From UBA2233 sp002347965 [NCBI: Nitrospirae bacterium UBA2233] (GTDB taxonomy: Bacteria; UBA2233), in the NCBI GenBank assembly GCA_002347965.1, contig DDYN01000035.1, positions 1 to 12,460 on the forward strand: a stretch of 12,460 nt of DNA. Direction: 5' to 3'. Below the pieces are notes generated by a model. That model saw nothing but the letters and a program-made list of their open reading frames with translations. It had not been told where the DNA came from and made no database searches. Position 1 is the first letter of the stretch; every line of letters begins with the position of its first letter. Shown here piece after piece: positions 6,255 to 12,460 of the stretch. The position numbers and the translations under genes are program-made.

Positions 6255-6889
6255 AGAATGCGATGAATGCCTGGTGGGTGGCTATAGACCTAAAAAATGA
6301 AGAAGGTAAAAAAGGTGGAGATCCTTGGTCGAGCTATGAAGAGCTTAAGGCACGGCATGTCGTGGCCCAGGGATGGCCATACTTGGGTGACCTTTCGTCC
6401 CTTTGGAAAGCGGAGGATCAGAAAATAGCCAATGCCGTGGCGACATATGAGGCGACATATAAGGCGACAGGTATAAAGTCTTATATTTTCATCAATTTAC
6501 TCAACAAGATTGAGCTTGGAGACATCGTCGTGGCCATCGAAGGGACAAGAGTTCGAGGTATTGCCGAGATATGTTCCTTTACCCGGTACGTCTACGATAT
6601 AGACGGCTGGGTTTCGGGCTGCGACCCAAAAGATTGGCACCCCAAAAGGGGATACTTCGAGTATGCCCATTGCCTCTTCCCCGTCAAGTGGGTGGACTGG
6701 GAAGAGCTTGGGGCTGGATGGATACCACAAGCACCAGCGCGAAGTGTGAAGGGTATTCGAGGGGTGCATGATGCTAAGGTGGTGGAGGTTTGGGAAGCTT
6801 ATAAAGCCAGAGGCTTCAAACCCTGCGAGGGGTTGGAGGATCAGTTAAAACGCCTGGAAGAATACGTGGCAAAGCACAAGTTGACATAG
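6251..6889 (+). CDS. EVE/PUA-like domain protein, putative modified-base reader
   Basis: A 212-residue protein. HVVAQGWPYLGDLSSLW (36-52), LGDIVVAIEGTRVRGIAEI (89-107), VYD (114-116) and YAHCLFPVKWVDWEE (138-152) follow the layout of EVE/PUA-like domains found as N-terminal specificity modules in McrB-like restriction proteins (GW..LGDLS, GDIVV, G.A.I, H..PVKW). Such domains bind modified bases in DNA or RNA; here the domain stands alone, followed by a helical tail. AGGAG lies 7 bases before the ATG. An in-frame 12-base tandem repeat encodes ATYE-ATYK-ATG at 64-74. It is on the same strand as the two flanking nucleases. The assignment is by motif layout, not overall identity. Confidence 0.6.
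   Translation: MKNAMNAWWVAIDLKNEEGKKGGDPWSSYEELKARHVVAQGWPYLGDLSSLWKAEDQKIANAVATYEATYKATGIKSYIFINLLNKIELGDIVVAIEGTRVRGIAEICSFTRYVYDIDGWVSGCDPKDWHPKRGYFEYAHCLFPVKWVDWEELGAGWIPQAPARSVKGIRGVHDAKVVEVWEAYKARGFKPCEGLEDQLKRLEEYVAKHKLT
6440..6469 (+). repeat. In-frame 12-bp tandem repeat inside the EVE-like gene
   Basis: Units GCGACATATGAG, GCGACATATAAG and a half unit GCGACA. They encode a four-residue repeat (ATYE, ATYK, AT) in the helical stretch before the GDIVV strand; likely replication slippage that kept the frame. Confidence 0.75.
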
Positions 6890-7192
6890 GTGTTTCAAGG
6901 GTTGGTGCTTATCAGGGGGAGAATGATGGGTATAGGGACATTGCAATTTCCGGCCAAACATCCTTAAGTTTGCTTTGGTTAGGAGGAAGCATGATAAAGG
7001 AGGGCTGATACCATGGAAAGTGGTATGACGATAGAGTATTGACAACGTTTTGAAATTAGCAAAACCGGAGGAATTGTATGAATGCCTGTCGGAGGCTAGA
7101 GTAGCTCATATCAGGATGATGTGGGACTAAACAACTGGTTCCTCGAAGAATGTAGTGAGGCTTTGTCCTTGGAACCTCAAAAAGGAGAAACA
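6890..7192 (+). other. AT-rich spacer with decayed coding remnants
   Basis: No intact gene. Two stretches look formerly coding. Directly after the EVE gene stop, in the same frame, about 38 codons read VGAYQGENDGYRDIAISGQT and SLSLLWLGG before a TGA at about 7004. In another frame, 7035-7130 reads SIDNVLKLAKPEELYECLSE then ARVAHIRMMWD and a stop. Neither has a credible start, and I recognise neither. Very short ATG frames with Shine-Dalgarno-like sequence (AGGAGG near 6980, GGAGG near 7066) stop within ten codons. Confidence 0.4.
7181..7187 (+). promoter_or_regulatory. Ribosome binding site that decides the second nuclease start
   Basis: AAAGGAG five bases before ATG 7193. The longer in-frame GTG at 7121 has no such site, and the 24 residues it would add show no family motif. 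Confidence 0.75.
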
Positions 7193-8401
7193 ATGCAAGA
7201 AGAAAGGCTTCAAAAGTTTAAGGACGCTATTAATGACCTCCTTTTCGCTTATTACAAAGATTCACAAGAAAACCGATTAATAAGAAGCGATTTGGAGCCA
7301 TTGCCGGTATTGTTTAGACAAGCAACCAACGAAAACTTCATTAGTGCTTATCTTGCCTTTTTGCTCAACCCGGCCAAAAGCAACATCGCTCTAAAATTGA
7401 TAGAGAAGCTCTATGAACACTGTGGTTATAAAGACGAGCTTATAAGTCTCGGTCGCGGCAATTATGAAGTTCGATGCGAGTACAGCCTCCCTGATGACAG
7501 GAGCCGAATCGATATCGTTGTGCTCCGCAACGATAAAATCTTTATCGCTATCGAAAACAAGATCCTTTCAACCGAGGGGTTTCTTCAAACAAATAAGTAT
7601 GCTGATTTCATCAAAAATAAGCAAGAAGACAGCGATTATCCAACCGCCTGTATATTCCTTACGCCAAAAGGCACCAGCCCAAAAGATCCCAGGTTTAAAC
7701 CCTTAAGCTATAAAAAGCTCTATGACTATATACGCGAATGTCTTTCGATCGCTGACTTTTCTGTCGACGAATACTTTTTCATCAGGCATTTCTTAAATTA
7801 CATCAAGGAGAGGTTCATGGAAGGGAAAAAGGGGTTTTCCGAGTTTTCCGAGCTTTCGAGGGAATTCGTAAAATATAAGGATTTCCTGAATGAAGTTCAA
7901 CAGGAATATGAAAAACAGGCGAAATCTATCTTTAACGATCTTCTGGCAAAGGCGTTTCGAAGCACCTTTAAGCCTGAGGATGGGTGGGATATCTTTTCGT
8001 GGGGAGAGACGAGGGATTTTCAACTGATTTCCAAGGAAAAATGGAACAATGGAGCCATACACTTGGAACTTTACCGAATTGATCCCTCTCGGCTTATGGA
8101 TGGTCAGCCTTTCTGGGTCAGGGTTGACGTAGAAGGCGATAATAGAAGTGGTTACAGGCAATTGATCCTAGATAAGCTCAAGGAGCACGAAGATGTCTTA
8201 ATGAATCTTAAGGCCCGTGGGTATAGATTGATCAACGATCAAAAGAAATTACAGCTCATTGAAAGGGAGGAGAAACTCCCCAAGAAGGGGTACGAGTTTA
8301 CTTTTGATGAATTTCTCGAAATGGCGGGAAGGATCTATTCCGAGCTCAAAGAGGTTTTTTCGATTATTGACGAGATTGTGGCCGATTCTCAACCCCAATA
8401 A
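7193..8401 (+). CDS. PD-(D/E)XK nuclease superfamily protein (PDDEXK_4-like)
   Basis: A 402-residue protein from ATG 7193. ATNENFISAYLAFLLNP (44-60) supplies the acidic residue of the N-terminal helix. SRIDIVVL carries D107, and IFIAIENKI carries E121 and K123, the D...E-x-K catalytic set; Q132 and Y136 follow on the next helix (nQxxxY). CIFLTPKG (153-160) is also typical. This arrangement matches the PDDEXK_4 group (PF14281), common in defence and mobile regions and mostly uncharacterised. The second half (about 205-402) has a charged helical stretch (SELSREFVKYKDFLNEVQQE) and a mixed C-terminal domain that may bind nucleic acid or partners. The base composition is AT-richer than the WYL and Cas4-like genes, suggesting separate acquisition. 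No methyltransferase is adjacent. Confidence 0.78.
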   Translation: MQEERLQKFKDAINDLLFAYYKDSQENRLIRSDLEPLPVLFRQATNENFISAYLAFLLNPAKSNIALKLIEKLYEHCGYKDELISLGRGNYEVRCEYSLPDDRSRIDIVVLRNDKIFIAIENKILSTEGFLQTNKYADFIKNKQEDSDYPTACIFLTPKGTSPKDPRFKPLSYKKLYDYIRECLSIADFSVDEYFFIRHFLNYIKERFMEGKKGFSEFSELSREFVKYKDFLNEVQQEYEKQAKSIFNDLLAKAFRSTFKPEDGWDIFSWGETRDFQLISKEKWNNGAIHLELYRIDPSRLMDGQPFWVRVDVEGDNRSGYRQLILDKLKEHEDVLMNLKARGYRLINDQKKLQLIEREEKLPKKGYEFTFDEFLEMAGRIYSELKEVFSIIDEIVADSQPQ

Positions 8402-8441
8402 GAATGCCTCGTCGTTGGCCACGGCCTTCTCCTTGATGGTT

Positions 8442-8475
8442 GGTAGATGGATTGGATTAACCCAATCCATCTACC
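8442..8475. terminator. Perfect 14-bp stem-loop after the second nuclease gene
   Basis: GGTAGATGGATTGG and its exact reverse complement flank a 6-base loop (ATTAAC), 40 bases after the stop codon. Like the hairpin at 3041 it has no T-run, but its position fits a transcript end for the nuclease gene. Confidence 0.55.
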
Positions 8476-8600
8476 GGAGGAGGGGTATCCCAAGTCCCAT
8501 TCGGCCCTTGCCTGAATGAGCACCCTGTCCGTGGCCTCTACCTCGAAGAAAGCGCAGACGACACCGTCATGCGCGGCAGAGCGACACCCATGCGGCCATT
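8476..8600 (-). other. Possible gene remnant, unidentified
   Basis: On the minus strand one frame from about 8568 reads DGVVCAFFEVEATDRVLIQA then RAEWDLGYPSSG, more protein-like than chance, and is GC-rich like the resident genes. It has no start of its own and runs into the hairpin at 8442-8475. I do not recognise it. Confidence 0.2.
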
Positions 8601-8609
8601 TCGCAAAAA

Positions 8610-8843
8610 TTAGCCTCCGAGAATTTTGAGACCATAGACTGCATTGAATAAATGCGTTCCGAACAAATCGTCTGAATCAGACAGTAAAACATCTAGATTG
8701 AACTGCAACATTCTGGATAGAGACCCAAAGACAGACAGATTGTTAGCTAGCGTATTACGAAGTCCGATTGACGTATTCATTAAAGCGTCCAAGCTGTTCG
8801 TTGTGGCACCAAAATTCTCCGTAAGCGATTGAAATAAAAACAT
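8610..8843 (-). CDS. Small unrecognised protein with strong ribosome binding site
   Basis: A 77-residue ORF starting at ATG 8843, with AGGAGG 7 bases upstream (plus-strand 8851-8856), a stronger site than most genes here have. The product is rich in Leu, Asn and Ser with alternating hydrophobic positions (SLDALMN, RNTLANNLSVFG, MLQFNLDVLL, HLFNAVYGLKILGG) and lacks Cys, Trp and a clear signal or membrane helix. I do not recognise a family. It begins inside the stretch that follows the broken tnpB fragment, so it could be a chance frame in mobile-element debris. Confidence 0.4.
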   Translation of the reverse strand: MFLFQSLTENFGATTNSLDALMNTSIGLRNTLANNLSVFGSLSRMLQFNLDVLLSDSDDLFGTHLFNAVYGLKILGG

Positions 8844-8875
8844 GGCCGATTCCTCCTACTGTTGATCTCCTTGTC

Positions 8876-9062
8876 GTTCCTGCTTCTAAAAATTCGAGAA
8901 TATCTTGTTTGATAGACGGACCGATCCATTGAGCTTCTTTGTAGACGAGGATGCGCTGTTCGAGGCGCAGGTTGTACAGGGTCCGGCAGTCCCGAGCCAT
9001 TCATCGGCCCTTTTTGCCGTAGATTTGCTGACATCGGCCCGGTACAGGAATGTTTTACACAT
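8876..9062 (-). pseudogene. Frameshifted N-terminal fragment of an IS200/IS605-type OrfB/TnpB
   Basis: From ATG 9062 the minus strand reads MCKTFLYRADVSKSTAKRAD then EWLG. A shift of frame near 9000 is needed to continue as ARDCRTLYNLRLEQRILVYK. KTFxYR at the start and CRTLYNLxLEQRIxxYK about 25 residues later is the classic N-terminus of OrfB/TnpB RNA-guided nucleases of IS200/IS605-type elements. Homology fades by about 8876; the RuvC-like core and zinc finger are missing. Inactive remnant. Confidence 0.68.
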
Positions 9063-9112
9063 TAGCGATTTATTCCTTAGACAGTATACTATAAGGGAAG
9101 ATTCCGAAGATA

Positions 9113-9335
9113 CTAGGTGTTTGGTCCCACAGTGAAGAGGTATGGATCCATCGTGAACCTTTCAGGATCTCTTTCTCCCATGCTTTGCAAATGAACTGTA
9201 AGATGTCAGACTCCTCAAGGCCTTCAACCGCTTGGCGAAGTTGTAGGCCATCAGAAAGGCATGCAGGTGTTGCTTGAGCAAGGAAGAAGCGTATGCCCCC
9301 TAAAGGCGACACAGGCCGCTTCCTCCTCTTTGCTC
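9113..9335 (-). pseudogene. C-terminal fragment of an IS481-family transposase with two frameshifts
   Basis: Three minus-strand frames give consecutive pieces of one IS481 C-terminus: LKQHLHAFLMAYNFAKRLKA then LRSLTSY (from 9278), FICKAWEKE, and PERFTMDPYLFTVGPNT with a TAG at 9113-9115. Joined, this follows the family consensus AYNFAKRLKTL.GLTPYE.ICK.W..EPERF..DP....G.NT. Codons upstream to about 9335 may belong as well. The catalytic DDE core is absent. It abuts the tnpB fragment (gap about 50 bases), both on the same strand, consistent with repeated insertion at one spot. Confidence 0.8.
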
Positions 9336-9339
9336 AATA

Positions 9340-9426
9340 CTATGGATCTGGGAACCCTAGGACCCATGGGAGCATCCTCGGTGGTTGCATGCCAAGTTTA
9401 TCCGGATTAGGATGAAACTCCGGCAT
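9340..9426 (-). CDS. Possible 28-residue ORF (MPEFHPNPDK...)
   Basis: ATG at 9426 with AAGGAG about 6 bases upstream opens 28 codons (MPEFHPNPDKLGMQPPRMLP plus WVLGFPDP). The start signal lies in the left arm of an inverted repeat. Proline-rich and unrecognised; it may be a truncated gene cut by the IS481 insertion. Confidence 0.22.
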   Translation of the reverse strand: MPEFHPNPDKLGMQPPRMLPWVLGFPDP

Positions 9427-9486
9427 GGCATACTCCTTTCGTAATGATCGTGGAGGGTTGTTATCGAAAGCGAGTATACCATGCCG
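9421..9486. repeat. 15-bp inverted repeat (one mismatch), arms 36 bp apart
   Basis: CGGCATGGCATACTC at 9421-9435 and GAGTATACCATGCCG at 9472-9486 are inverted copies with a single mismatch. Read outward, each arm contains GAGTATRCCATGCCG with an ATG. It lies 97 bases upstream of recC. It could be a regulator site, the ends of a tiny non-autonomous element, or leftover ends of two element copies. Confidence 0.6.
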
Positions 9487-9526
9487 AACCTTTTAAAATA
9501 ATGCTTTTATGCGATATTTCAAGGCT

Positions 9527-9549
9527 TTAAGCCGGTTTTGGCGGCTTAA
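9527..9549 (+). promoter_or_regulatory. Stem-loop in the recC 5' leader
   Basis: TTAAGCCG and CGGCTTAA pair as a perfect 8-bp stem with loop GTTTTGG, ending 15 bases before the recC Shine-Dalgarno. The AT-rich stretch before it (TTTTAAAATAATG at 9491-9503) is the best place for a recC promoter, but no clear -35 is visible. Confidence 0.4.
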
Positions 9550-9582
9550 GTTAACGACATTGGGTAAGGAGGAAGCGGCAAC

Positions 9583-12460
9583 ATGTTGACCCTTTTCGTT
9601 CACTCCGACTTCGAAGAACTGGCGAAGAGGCTGCATGGCTTGCTTCAACGAAGGGAAAACCCCCTTACCCCCGAAACGGTACTTGTTCCCAACCCAGGGC
9701 TTGGCCGCTGGTTCAAAATGTGGCTCGCCGAGCACTCGGGCATCGCGGCCAACATCGATATCCGGCTTCCCGGGGCCTTTTTTTGGGAAGTCCTTCACCA
9801 GAACCTAGCGGGTATCCCCAAGAAATCCCCCTTCGAGCCTGCCAGGATGCGCTGGTACTTTTTTGACTTGCTCGAGGGTTTGGCCAAGGACGAGCCTCTT
9901 TTGAGGGGCTATTTCGAAGACGACCCTAGGGCCCTAAGGTCTTCAGACCCCTTCAGAGAGCTCAAGCGCTTTCAGCTTGCAGACCGCTTGGCTTGCGTGT
10001 TTGATGATTACATCCAGTACCGCCCCCAAATCCTGGAGTCCTGGCAAAAAGGGGATAACGAAGGTTCCGCCTGGCAGGCGGAGCTCTGGCGGAGGTTTTT
10101 GGAAAGAGCAGGCCAGACTTCGGGTTGGGATATCAAAGGCGGGTTCTCCATCGAAAGCCTCGTGAATTCCCTGGGGAGTCAAGGAAAGTGCCCATCTCTT
10201 CCCAAGCGGGTCTTTTGGTTCGGTTTTGCGAACGTTTCTCCCGCCTATCTAAGGGCTTTTTTAAGGCTCAGCGCCCATACAGATTTAAGCGCCTTCCTTG
10301 CCGACCCCAACGCTTCTTTTCTTGAGGGGGAGAACCCCCTCGAGGGTCTCGATGAGGAGTCCTTTTCGTCCAACCCCTTCTTTGCCTCGATGGGAAGGGC
10401 GGGTCTGGGCTTCCTTCAGCTCGTGGCTCGGGAATTTTCGTTAACAAACAGCGCCCGCGTCGAAATAGGGCCCTTTAAACCCCAAGAGGGCCAAACCCTC
10501 CTTAGGAGCCTCCAAGGAAAGCTTCAGGATCACGTCTCGATCCAGGTCCATGCCTGCACAAGCCCTTTGAGGGAAGTCCAAGTCCTTTACGATCAAATCC
10601 TCGATCTACTCGGGCGGTTTGAGAACCTTGAGCCGAGGGATATCGTCGTCATGATGCCCGATGTATCTGTTTATGCCCAGGCTATCGAGGGCGTCTTCGG
10701 AAGCTCCTTAAGCCAAATCAGGCTCCCTTTCAGCGTCTGCGATAAGCCAAAAGCCGCCAGCCATCCCTTGCTCGCGAGTTTTCGGGCGCTTCTGGATATC
10801 GACTCCTCCAGGTTTCGTGCCAGCGAGATCGTGGCGTGGCTCTCTGTCCCCGCTACGAGGCGCGCCTTCGAGCTGACAGAGCAAGACCTCGCCAACATTA
10901 AGGTCTGGGTGCAAGCCTCGGGCATTCGCTGGGGGCTGGATGAATCCACAAGGGAGCGCTTCCAAGTGGGAAGCTACGGGCAAAACACCTGGCGTTTCGG
11001 GATGAACAGGCTCCTTTTAGGGCTTGCTCAGCCCAACGAGGATGCGCTCTTTCGAGCCTCCTTCGGCGAAAAAGGGCAAGCGCAAGCGATTGCCCCCTAC
11101 GGCGACCTTGAGGGTCAGGGGGCTCAGGCGTTGGGCAAGCTCTCTTCGTTTCTCGAGACGCTCCAGGATTGGCATGAGAGGCTTAAAGGCAAGAAAACTC
11201 CCCAGCAGTGGCATGCCGACCTTGCATGGCTGATCGAGAAGGCCTTTTGCCCGGACCCGGACAACGAGGCGGAGGCCTATGCCAAGAAACTCATGAACGC
11301 AGCGATAGCCGCGCTCACAGAGGAGACCCAAGGTCTTCCTGAGGGGGCAACCCTTTGTTGGGGAACCGTCCGTCAGGCCATCGTGGAAGACCTTGCCCAA
11401 GGAACGGCTCACCCGCCGTTTCCTTCGGGAGGGATCACCTTCTGTGGCATGGTGCCCCTTAGAGCCCTTCCTTTTAAGGTTGTCTGCATTTTAGGGCTGA
11501 ACGACGATGCCTTTCCTCGAAAAGAAAGCGCGGGCAGCCGTCTTAGCCTTATCCGCAAGGAAAGAATGCCGGGGGACAAAAACCTTGCCGAGGATGACAG
11601 GCTGCTCTTTCTTCAGTGCCTCCTCGCCGCGCGCGACGTCTTTTATGTCAGCTACATCGGCAAGGACCTCCAGACGGGCCAGGAGCTCGAGCCTTCCCAG
11701 CTTGTTTTGGAGCTTCTTGAGTACCTGAAAAACCCGCTTGGCCTCATAAAAAACGCCAAAGATTTCATCACCTTCCAACCCCTTCAGCCCTTTAGCAGGA
11801 GGTATTTCGAAGAAGGCACCCCGGCTACTAGGGTGTTTACGTTCGATAAGGGTTGGAGCAAGGCGGCCAGTCCGGAGAAAAAACCTCCTGCCCCCTTACT
11901 AAGCGGCTGCATTCCCGTCGCCATCCGCCCGGACCGGGTCGAGCTCGATACCTTAAGGCGTTTCTTCAGGAACCCGACGAAGTACTTTTTTAAAGATGTT
12001 CTGAACGTCAACCTCGAAAGAACCGAGGGCGAGCTCAAAGACGAAGAATCCTTCGTGTTGGATGGCCTCGCCGCCTGGCAGTTGCGTGAGGATCTCCTTA
12101 AAAAAGCCATTTCTAAAGGGGGCATGGAGGGTTTCGACAGCCTTCTTGAGCTTTACACGGCCAAGGGGACGCTCCCTCCCCCGCCTTTGGGAGAGGCCAG
12201 CTTTCAACAGGAGCTCGAGACGGTAAAAGGGCTCTTTAAACGCCGACAACGATGGTTCCAAGAGGCCAAGCCCCTTGAGCCTTTGGATGTTGCGCTTTCT
12301 TTTCCGGATGTTCCTCCCCTCGTGGGAAGGATCGAGGATGTCTGGTCTGACGGTATTCGTCGGCTTCGGCCAGGAAGTCTCAAGGCTCAGCATGTCCTGC
12401 CCGCCTGGATCGACTACCTCGCCTTCTTGGTAAGCGGAAAGGAGGAAGGCCTCCTGCTTG
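9583..12460 (+). CDS. recC: RecC, exonuclease V gamma subunit, 3' partial
   Basis: 959 codons are visible before the window ends; RecC proteins are usually about 1,050-1,150 residues. In RecBCD the RecC subunit holds the duplex, splits the strands and recognises Chi, using an inactive helicase fold and an inactive nuclease fold. Family landmarks: VPNPGLGRWFKMWLAEHSGI (about 34-53), the CTSPLREVQVLYDQIL segment (325-340), PRDIVVMMPDVSVYAQAIEG (351-370), and GMVPLRALPFKVVCILGLND (622-641) followed by DAFPR, the most diagnostic RecC block. ATG 9583 follows TAAGGAGG with 10 bases between. No frameshift is seen through the read part. recB and recD may lie downstream. GC-rich like the WYL and LprI genes, so probably resident chromosome beyond the mobile scar. 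Confidence 0.93.
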   Translation, partial: MLTLFVHSDFEELAKRLHGLLQRRENPLTPETVLVPNPGLGRWFKMWLAEHSGIAANIDIRLPGAFFWEVLHQNLAGIPKKSPFEPARMRWYFFDLLEGLAKDEPLLRGYFEDDPRALRSSDPFRELKRFQLADRLACVFDDYIQYRPQILESWQKGDNEGSAWQAELWRRFLERAGQTSGWDIKGGFSIESLVNSLGSQGKCPSLPKRVFWFGFANVSPAYLRAFLRLSAHTDLSAFLADPNASFLEGENPLEGLDEESFSSNPFFASMGRAGLGFLQLVAREFSLTNSARVEIGPFKPQEGQTLLRSLQGKLQDHVSIQVHACTSPLREVQVLYDQILDLLGRFENLEPRDIVVMMPDVSVYAQAIEGVFGSSLSQIRLPFSVCDKPKAASHPLLASFRALLDIDSSRFRASEIVAWLSVPATRRAFELTEQDLANIKVWVQASGIRWGLDESTRERFQVGSYGQNTWRFGMNRLLLGLAQPNEDALFRASFGEKGQAQAIAPYGDLEGQGAQALGKLSSFLETLQDWHERLKGKKTPQQWHADLAWLIEKAFCPDPDNEAEAYAKKLMNAAIAALTEETQGLPEGATLCWGTVRQAIVEDLAQGTAHPPFPSGGITFCGMVPLRALPFKVVCILGLNDDAFPRKESAGSRLSLIRKERMPGDKNLAEDDRLLFLQCLLAARDVFYVSYIGKDLQTGQELEPSQLVLELLEYLKNPLGLIKNAKDFITFQPLQPFSRRYFEEGTPATRVFTFDKGWSKAASPEKKPPAPLLSGCIPVAIRPDRVELDTLRRFFRNPTKYFFKDVLNVNLERTEGELKDEESFVLDGLAAWQLREDLLKKAISKGGMEGFDSLLELYTAKGTLPPPPLGEASFQQELETVKGLFKRRQRWFQEAKPLEPLDVALSFPDVPPLVGRIEDVWSDGIRRLRPGSLKAQHVLPAWIDYLAFLVSGKEEGLLL

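Noticed and set aside
7121-7192. GTG 7121 as start of the second nuclease
   Set aside because: No Shine-Dalgarno before it, whereas ATG 7193 has AAAGGAG at good spacing and the family motifs begin after it.
8402-9582. tRNA or other structured RNA gene in the long gap
   Set aside because: No cloverleaf-like arrangement or CCA-type end noticed by eye; the gap is better explained by transposase remnants and short frames.
9943-12393. Several minus-strand frames (for example 11017-11412, 11953-12393)
   Set aside because: All lie opposite the continuous recC frame.

Overview
The window reads as a piece of a Gram-negative bacterial chromosome with a moderately GC-rich coding background. The evidence is a RecBCD-type recC gene, an exported LprI-domain protein with a Sec signal peptide, and insertion sequences of the IS1595, IS481 and IS200/IS605-type (OrfB/TnpB) groups. 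I cannot assign a genus. Several short AT-rich stretches and gene fragments stand out from this background and mark the window as an accessory, rearranged region.

Left part (1-3080). A 5'-truncated DUF2201-type gene (HEXXH metallopeptidase-like N-terminus plus a VWA/MIDAS domain) runs to about 1400. There the sequence changes abruptly to an AT-rich block in another reading frame, which encodes the C-terminal ~105 residues of a DNA/RNA non-specific endonuclease. An intact IS1595-family element (1716-2451) sits in the last codons of that fragment, with its transposase on the minus strand, matching terminal inverted repeats and an exact 8-bp target duplication. The AT-rich block continues with a small two-helix membrane protein (2553-3014) and ends near a perfect 14-bp stem-loop (3041-3076).

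Middle (3213-8475). An LprI-domain periplasmic protein (3213-4220) converges on a minus-strand WYL regulator (4267-5298) across a 24-bp perfect palindrome. The regulator is divergent from a run of plus-strand genes: a Cas4/DUF2779-like PD-(D/E)XK nuclease with a four-cysteine arrangement (5448-6110), an EVE/PUA-like putative modified-base reader (6251-6889), and a second PD-(D/E)XK nuclease of the IENK type (7193-8401). A second perfect 14-bp stem-loop follows. Regulator, two nucleases and a reader domain with no methyltransferase, helicase or ATPase in view is the best candidate here for an undescribed defence module. That is inference from domain content and gene order.

Right part (8476-12460). 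About 1.1 kb holds mobile-element wreckage on the minus strand: a frameshifted N-terminal tnpB fragment and a twice-frameshifted C-terminal IS481 transposase fragment. It also holds a small unrecognised ORF with a strong ribosome binding site and a 15-bp inverted repeat. After this scar, recC starts at 9583 with a strong Shine-Dalgarno sequence and runs off the window. In many bacteria recB and recD lie close to recC, so they may follow downstream.
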